Shown here piece after piece: positions 32,904-41,900 of a stretch of 43,737 bases of DNA. The position numbers and the translations under genes were made by a program. The notes beneath the pieces were generated by a model. The model was not told the DNA's origin. It searched no databases and saw nothing but the letters and a program-made list of their open reading frames with translations. This DNA is from Clostridia bacterium (GTDB lineage Bacteria > Bacillota > Clostridia > TANB77 > CAG-508): NCBI GenBank assembly GCA_017936925.1, contig JAGBEP010000006.1, forward strand, positions 1 through 43,737. Reading direction: 5' to 3'. Positions within the stretch are counted from its first letter, which is position 1, and each line of letters opens with the position of its first letter.

Positions 32904-35900
32904 ATGCGCGGAAGAGAATTTTGGGAAAAGTTAAAAAGAATAAGGCAGCAAAAGTTTGAGATGATACATAAACACTGTAGAAATTTTAAAACTAAAAAAA
33001 GCATAATAGGTGTAGTAAGTTTATCTTTATTGGTGGTAGTTGCAATTTTAGTAGTGTTGTTGCTAAATTATTCAAATAAAACAAATAAAAAATCAAGAGT
33101 TATAAACGATCCAGAACTTGCACGAGCAATGACATATGGCGAGTTTACAGAAGAAGATGAGAAAACGGAATCTGATTGTGTAAGGTTTGGAGCATTCTTT
33201 TTGCGCGATTTAGATGGTGATGGTTATGCGGAAAAAGTAAAAGGAACATGTAAAAAAGTTGGAGAAAGTGATTATCTTTATTTTTCATTAAATGTACTTA
33301 CAGAGGGAACTTTAAAGAATGGAAAGATAGAAATTCAAGGTGATAATATATATTTTCAAACAGCTTTAATAGATGACGAGGTTATAAGTGGTAACTATAT
33401 AAGCAATAATACTAGTGTAATAAATTTAAAAGATGTTGGTGTTGGAACTCAAAAATTAATATTTGGAAATGCTAGATCAGGAAATTATAATAATAAATAT
33501 GAGATGAGAGCGGCATTGGGAAATGATACAACAAAATATTCAAGAGAAAATAAAATAATATTGACAGGAACACATGTTGCTAATGATGGAACAGAAACGA
33601 ATATAAGAAAAGAAATAGTATTACCAGTAGATTGGTATGAAGAAACAAAAGCGGAGATACCTTATACATATGCAGGACAAACTAAAAATAAGTATCAAAG
33701 TTATAATACGGAAAATGTGGTTGATGAAGCAAAAGGAACAATAAAAATTAGTTTTAAATTAGTTAGTCAAGAGACTCAAAATAAATTAATTTTATCCAAG
33801 GCATATATAGAGGGAACAATACCGGATTTTAATGGATATTCTCCATTAAGTGTAGAGTTTACTGGGACGAATGTAAAATATACTTATGATGAGGAAACTG
33901 GAAAATATACAGCTTGGAGAGATTCTGTGTTAGATGCGTCTGGAAAAATACTTTCAGAGGCAAATTCAGGTTCATATGATACGTTAAGGTATAATGAATT
34001 TAATGTTATGGTAGAATACCCATTAGAGGCATATGCAACATTAGAGGAGACTATAACATATAAGGTGCCAATAAAAGCATATTACGAAGGATATAATAAT
34101 CCGAATGAAGAATTTTCAAATCCTTATAGATCAAATATAGCAGAAGATATTATAGTAATAACATATACAAGAGGTGGTGGGGACGTAATAGGATATTCTC
34201 CTACTGTTGGACAATATGTAGGAAGTCCTTATAATACATGGGTTGTTTCAAAGGAATCAGCAGCAAAAAAATATAATAATGTTGAAGGAGAAGCAATAGA
34301 AAAAGAAACATATGAAGTAAGATGGGAAGTAGTAAGAGGAGCAGAAGGAACAATCACAGGTTTTAAAATATACGAACCGGAAAATAATTATGAAGACAGA
34401 TTTATTAAAACAGATGGAACGGAAGAAGGCATAGTTGATATAACGAATAATGTTGGAATTTATTTTACTAATTTAGGTGGAATGTTTGGAGAAAATGGGT
34501 ATGTTAAATTAATAGATAATGATACGAATACACTTATTCATACATTTACTAAGGATGATTGGGATATATATACAAAAGAAAGTCCATATCTATATGATTA
34601 TGAAGTGAAACATATACGTTTGGAAACTAGTGAGGCTGATAAAGGAACAGTAATTGGAATTTATCAGGTAAAAGAAATAGATAATAACAAGTTATTAGAA
34701 AAGTATCAAACAAAAGAAGATTTTGATAAGATAAGTAAAATAGCTTCAAATGTAATAGTAGAAGCACAGTATGGTTCAGATTTAGCTTATACGAAATTAA
34801 CTGATAAACCTGGATATGCTAATTATGACGAACCACTTTCAATAGCAAGTATATCAAATGTAACGCCAAGTCATATTTCAACTCAAGAAACTGCTGAAAA
34901 TGTAAAAATAACAATTTCTACTGTAAATTTGGGATACAATGTGAAAGAATGGAAAAATGCAACATTTTTATTGAAATTTCCCGAAGAAGTAATATTAACA
35001 GAAATAAATAATGTCAATATTTCAAATTCAAATATAAAAATATTAGGATATGATATTTATCAAGAAAATGGGGTATATTTTTTAAAAATATTGACTGAAA
35101 ATGATATTGCAACAACGTTTAATATAATAGTTGATTGTAATATCACACCAGATCCGCGTAAATTAACTGCAAATAGAAATATTGAATTATATGCATATAA
35201 TGAAGAGTGTCATAACTATAAAGAAGGATATAAAGCTGTAGATACATATGATATTAATGCTGATAATAATACTGTGGAATATATGGATTATAGTAAAAAA
35301 GAAATTGGATTTGTTGGGCCTTCTTCATTATTAACAACAGAGACTGCAAGTGACTATGATGGAACAGGAAATACACTAGAAACTGCTATTGCACCACAAA
35401 TAGCAATAATAGATAAAGAACAGGAAACTAAAACTGCAAAAGTATCAGTACAAATTTTAAATAATTATTCTGGAAATATAACTGAAGTAAAAGTTGTTGG
35501 AAAGATACCATTTGAGGGAAATACATTTCAATTAAATGCAAGTGTGAATTTAGGGTCAACATATACGACTACTTTGACAGGTCCAATAGTATTACCGGAG
35601 GCTTTACAACCAGTAGCAAAAGTATATTATAGTGAAAATGAGGTTGTTACGGAAGATTTAACAGATGAGCAAAATGGTTGGACAGAAAATGTAACAGATT
35701 ATAGTAAAATAAAAACTTATTTGATTGATTTACAAGATTATTCTTTAAGTAGAGGCGAAGAATATATTTGTACATATGAAATTGAGATACCAAATACTGT
35801 AAATTATAATGATGTAGCATATAGTACGCATGGGGTGTATTTTGCCTTAGAGACGGATGAAGGAAAATTAAGAGATAAAACGGAAACAAATAAGCTTGGT

Positions 35901-38900
35901 TTTATGATTGCACGAAAGTATAACTTAGATATTTATAAAACTAAGTTTGGAACAGAAAAGTCTATTCAAGGTGCTATATTTAGTATTCAAGAAGAAGGGG
36001 AAGAAAACAGCAGAATTTTAGCAACAAATATAGAAGGAAAGGTAACTTTAAGAGATTTATATGTTGATAGAATATATACAATAAAAGAAATTAGAGCACC
36101 ATATGATTATGTTTTAAATGGAGAAGAAATAAAGTTTATAGTGACAGTAGAAGATGGCGAATTAGTAGTGACTAAATTAAGTGGAGTGGTTAAAGATGAA
36201 CTAACAGTAATTGATGGGGAAATAGGAAAGACGGTTGTTGTGAATGTTGAAAATGAGCCTAAATATACATTAAAGTTAACGAAATATGAAGCTGGAACAA
36301 CCAATATAGTATCAGGAGTACGATTTAAAATAACAGGAAAAGGCTTACCGTCAGTTGGAAGAACAGCTACAACAAATAAGAATGGAGAGATAACAATATC
36401 AGGATTATATCCTGGTGAAACTTATACATTGGTTGAAGAATATGCGAAGGGATATGAATATAGTGAGGAAGAAATACAGTTTAAAACTGTATGGAGCGGA
36501 AGTGAATTACAGTCAGAGCTTATAAGCGGAAATTTTAAAGACGAACCTGAAATAGATAATACTCAAGAAAAACAACCGATAATGAGTGTGAGTTTAGAGA
36601 ATACAAAACTAAGGGAATATAGTTTTGAATTGATTAAATTTGAAAAAGATACGAATGAAGCTTTAGCAAACGCAACTTTTAAGTTGACTGGAAAATGGAT
36701 GGATGAAGAATTTACAACAGATGAAAATGGACTAGCAGGGATTCCAACATTATATGAGAATATAGAATATACATTAGAAGAGGTAATGGCTCCAGATGGA
36801 TATGCAGTAAATGATAATAAAATTAAATTTAAAGGTGAATTTGATGATGAAACAAAATCTTGGAAGATTATTATTCTAGAAGGAGAACTAGAAAATAGTA
36901 ATGTTGAAGAATATGAATTATTGAAAGAAGGTACTATACTAGACAATCAAGGAAATGAACTTACAGATAAATTAGCACGTATTTATTACGGACCATATAG
37001 TGGATATGCAGTTTTTCAATTAGGGTTTGCAGATGAGCCATTATTTAAATTAATAAAAACAGATGGAACAACACAAGAACCACTACCAAATGTAAAATTT
37101 GCGATAAAGAAAATAAATGATGACGAAACAGAAGAAGATGCTAAAGATACTGCTGGTAATATTATAGGTGAAGAAGAGAAAATTAATGGGGAGACATATC
37201 ATGTAATTAAGACAGATGAGAAAGGAGAGATAAAAGAGGATTTACCAGAAGGTTTATATAAGGTAATAGAGGTTGAAACATTAGAGGGATATGAGTTTTC
37301 TGAAAATGTAGAAGATAGAACATATTATTTTGGTATCGGAAAAAGTAAGGCTGCGGTGAAAGAAGCAGTTGAAATGTGGAATCATAGTATAGAAGGAAAT
37401 GCCGAAATTACATATACAGGTTCTGTTCCTACAAGTGATGGTGGGTATATATATGTAGGTTTTTTCGCTAATACTATAAGCTTTGATGAAGACAAAACAA
37501 CTACTAATAATGCAATTTCTTTTACTTCAACAGGAAGTTATGATGGTATTATTATAAAATATAATGCGAATAATAAAATTGAATGGGCAAAACAATATAA
37601 AGATGATGCGTCAGTAGAGGAAAGAATTGAAGGAATAGAGTTAGTAGATAGCGATACAGTTGTTATAACAGGATATAGATGGCATAATACTCAAAATAAA
37701 ATATTTCATTTAATATGTAACATAAATAATGGAGATGTACTAGAAGAAAGAGTAGACTTGGCTTTTCCAAAGAATGCGGGTGCTGATTTTATTAAAGGTA
37801 TAAAAGTAACTAACGACGGTGGATATATAGAAATATTGGATTCACAAGTGCCATTTATAGTTCCGGCAAGCAATAGTATAACTGGGGAAGAAATGCAGTT
37901 TGAAACTAGAGGAGGTAGAGATGCATATATAGTAAAGTATAACTCTGAGCATAAAGTTGAATGGGTAAAGCAAATGGGAGGAGCGAATGATGATTATTTT
38001 TATGATGCAGTTTCTAATGAAAAAAATGAAGTTATTGTTGTAGGAGAATTTCGTGGGGAGCAAATAGAAATATCTTCAAAAGAAACTGAAAATGGAGAAG
38101 AGATAGTTTTAACTAATCCAACTAGCAATCCAACATTACATAGTAAAGGAATACTTATAAAATACAATAGTAATGGAAAAGTAGTGTGGGCAAAAAAAAT
38201 AGGTAATCCGACTACTTGGGAAAATTATAGGAATATACTGAAAATTGAAGATGGCAGATATATACTAACAGGTTATTTAGGTACTAAAAATACTACAATT
38301 CCAGAAGAATGTACGAGTTCGAATATGCCGATAGAAATAAATGGCGTAAATATTGTAGCACAAATTAATGATGAAGGATTAATTGATTATGCTCAGGGAT
38401 TTTCTACAGGAGATAGTGCATTTTTTAAACAAGGTGATGCTAATAGTGATGGAGGATATGTATTAGCTGGGCAAATAAATTCTATTAATGGAAGTAAAAA
38501 AATAGAATCTTCTCAAACTGCTGATGGAAATGAAATAAATTTTGATATAGTGGGAAATAGAGATATACTTATTGCTAAATTTAATTCGGAACATAAGGTG
38601 GTTTGGGCTAAGTCAATAGGCAGCGTGGGAATTGATAATGTAATATCGATTAATGAGCTAGAAGATGGAAGGTATTTGTTAAAAGCACAATTTGCAGGAA
38701 AAACGACTATTCCTACTGATAAATCGATATTTGAAACAGAAAAAGTTATTTATGGATCAACAACACTAATTTATAATCAAAATGGAATAATAGAATATGC
38801 AGATAGTGAACAAGGAAATGTACAAGAATATGTAGATGTTGTAGAAACAGATGATGGAGGAAATATAGCTGTAGGAAAGTTTAAAGGAGAATTAAAGATA

Positions 38901-41900
38901 CCAGCAGAAGAGACGGCTGATGGAAAACAGATAAATTTAATTAGTGAAGGTGGATATGATTCTTTAATTGTAAAATACAATAATAGAGGAAAAATAGAAT
39001 GGATAAAACAGTTAGGTCAATATTTAGATGATGCATATACAGGAATAGAAAAGGTTGATGATGGATATATAGTAGTTGGATATTACAAAAATGGAAATAT
39101 AATTATATCGTCAGAAGAAACAGAAAGTGGTAATGAAGTAACATTAACAAATGTAAATAGTGGTAGTAATGGTATTTTAATAAAATATAAAAATGATGGA
39201 AAAGTTGAATGGGTACAAAAGCTAGAAGGAACAACATCAGAGACTATAATGGATATTGAAAAAAGTGATGATGGGTATGTTATAGTGGGGTACACATCTG
39301 CTAATAGCAAAATTACTATACCAAAGGAGGATGTTGCTAGCACGAATGAGGATATAGTATTGATGCCAAATGGTGGAGAAGATGCATTTATTGTAAAATA
39401 TAATTTTGAAAATAAAGTTGAATGGGCAAAATATTTAGGTAAAACAGGAAATAATAGATTTAATAAAATAAGTATAAAAGAAGATGAATATGTAATTATA
39501 GGAAGTTTTGATGAGGATTTTACGATTTCAGCAAGTGAAACCATAGAAGGAAAAGACTTAAATGTAGAGGCAGGTAAGTCTGTTATTGTAAAATGTAATA
39601 ATAATGGAAAGGTAGAATATTCAATAACAAATAATTTTGCTAAAAATGATATGTATGTACTAACAAATGGAGTAATTCATGTAGCTGATGGTGGATATAT
39701 TGTAGTGGGAAGTTATTTTAGTAATACATTACTTATACCAGCTAATAATACATTAAAAAATGAAGAAATATCATTAAAAGCGGGAGGTGCACATACTGGA
39801 TATATTATAAAATATAATTCTGAAGGGTTAGTAGAATTTGCAAGAAATTTTTCAGGAGGCAGCAATATTGGTTTAGAGGATATTTTTAATACTAGAGATG
39901 GAGGATACGTTTTAGTTGGAAGAGCACAGTGGGGAGTTCGATTTAATGCAGAAGAAACTCTTATTGGAAAAGATATTTGGGATAATACAATAGCTGGAAG
40001 ATGTATCGTAAAGTATAATAATAAAGATAAAATGGAATATTATACTGATACTGATGATACAAATGGTGGAACTAATTATAGCGGAGTAGAAAATATAGAT
40101 GGTTCATATGTGGTAGTTGGTAGAAATGCTAAAAATACTTTATACACAGGAGCAATTAGTGAATTTTCTGAAAACACCATATCAGCTGAAATCCCAGCTC
40201 AACAGGTAATAAATGTAGAAAATACTAAAAAACAATATCAGATAACAACAGAAGTAAAAGGTGTAGGAGGAACCATAACTGGTTCTGAGGAAACGCCATA
40301 TGAAATTGTTATTCATGGAGAAGACAATATAAAAGAAATAAAAATAACTCCAGAAGAAGGATACAAAATATTAAAAATAACAGTAAATGATAATGAAATT
40401 GAATTTGTTCCAGAAGAAGATGGAAGTTATATAATTCCAACTTTTGAAAATATACAAGAAAATAAACATATAGTTGTTGAGTTTAGTAATACAGTATCAG
40501 ATGTAATAGTTCATCATTATAAAGAAGGAACAACAGAAAGTGTCGCAGAAGATGAATTATTTCATGGAAATATTGGTGAAAACTATACTACATCTCCAAA
40601 AGTAGATTTAGAAGAATATGAAGTAGTAGTTGAAAAAATTCCTCTAAATGCAAGCGGAGTATATATAGAAGAAGTTCAAGAGGTAATTTATTATTATAAA
40701 GAGAGAACTGTAACTTTGACAGTACATCATTATTTAGAGGGAACAACTCAAGAGATTTCAAATCAAGGGTATGAGTTGGAATTTAATAAAGGAGAGGAAT
40801 ACACAACAGAAGCGGCAACTAATTTAGATGAAAAATATGAATTGGTTGAAATTCCTGCAAATAGTTGTGGAATAATTATAGAAGATACGATTGTTAACTA
40901 TTATTATAGGATAAAGAAATTTAATATAACAACAAAAGTTGAAGGTGAAGGAGGAAATATTCTAGGAAATCAAGAGAAACCATATGAAGAAGTAGAATAT
41001 GGAAGCAATTCAACTAAAGAAATAATAATAACACCAAACGAGGGATATCAAGTATCAAGCATTATAGTAAATGGAGTAGAAATAATATTTACACCAAATG
41101 AAGATAAAACAGTAGATATAGATAAATTTATAGATGTAACTGAAGATAAAGAAGTAATAGTAAAATTTGAGAGAATACCAGCGAAGGTAATAGTACATCA
41201 TTATGAAGAGGGAACAGAAAATAGTGTGGCACCAGATGAGGAAAAAGATGGTCTAGTAGGAGATGTGTTTGCTACAAAAATAAGTGATCAGATTCCTACA
41301 TACTATGAGTATGTAAGTTCAATTGGGCCAACACAAGGAACATATATAGAAGAAATACAAGAAGTAACTTATTACTATAGATTAAGAAAGTATGAGTATT
41401 CAATTGAATATTATTATGAAGGAATGTTGGATGATACGAAAACTGAACAAGAGATGGCAACATATGGTGAAGAAATAATTACATATATAGATAAAAATAT
41501 TGATGGATATAAATTAGAAAAAACTGAAAATTTGCCATTAATAATAGGAGAAAACTTAACTACTAATGTGATAAAAATTTATTATATTAAATTGGATAAT
41601 TTGACATATACAGTAAATTATTTAGAAAAGGATACAAATAAAGTATTAAGTCCTGTAAAAACAGTTCCAAATCAGACTTTTGAAAATGTGATTAATTCTA
41701 ATGATGAAATAATTGATATAGATGGATATAACTATGACTCTGTGGATAAAGATACTTTAATAATAACAACAGGAGAAAATATAATAAATATTTATTATAC
41801 TAAGAGAACTAATCTGAGTTACACAGTAAATTATTTAGAAAAGGATACAAATAAAGTATTAAGTCCTGTAAAAACAGTTCCAAATCAGACTTTTGAAAAT

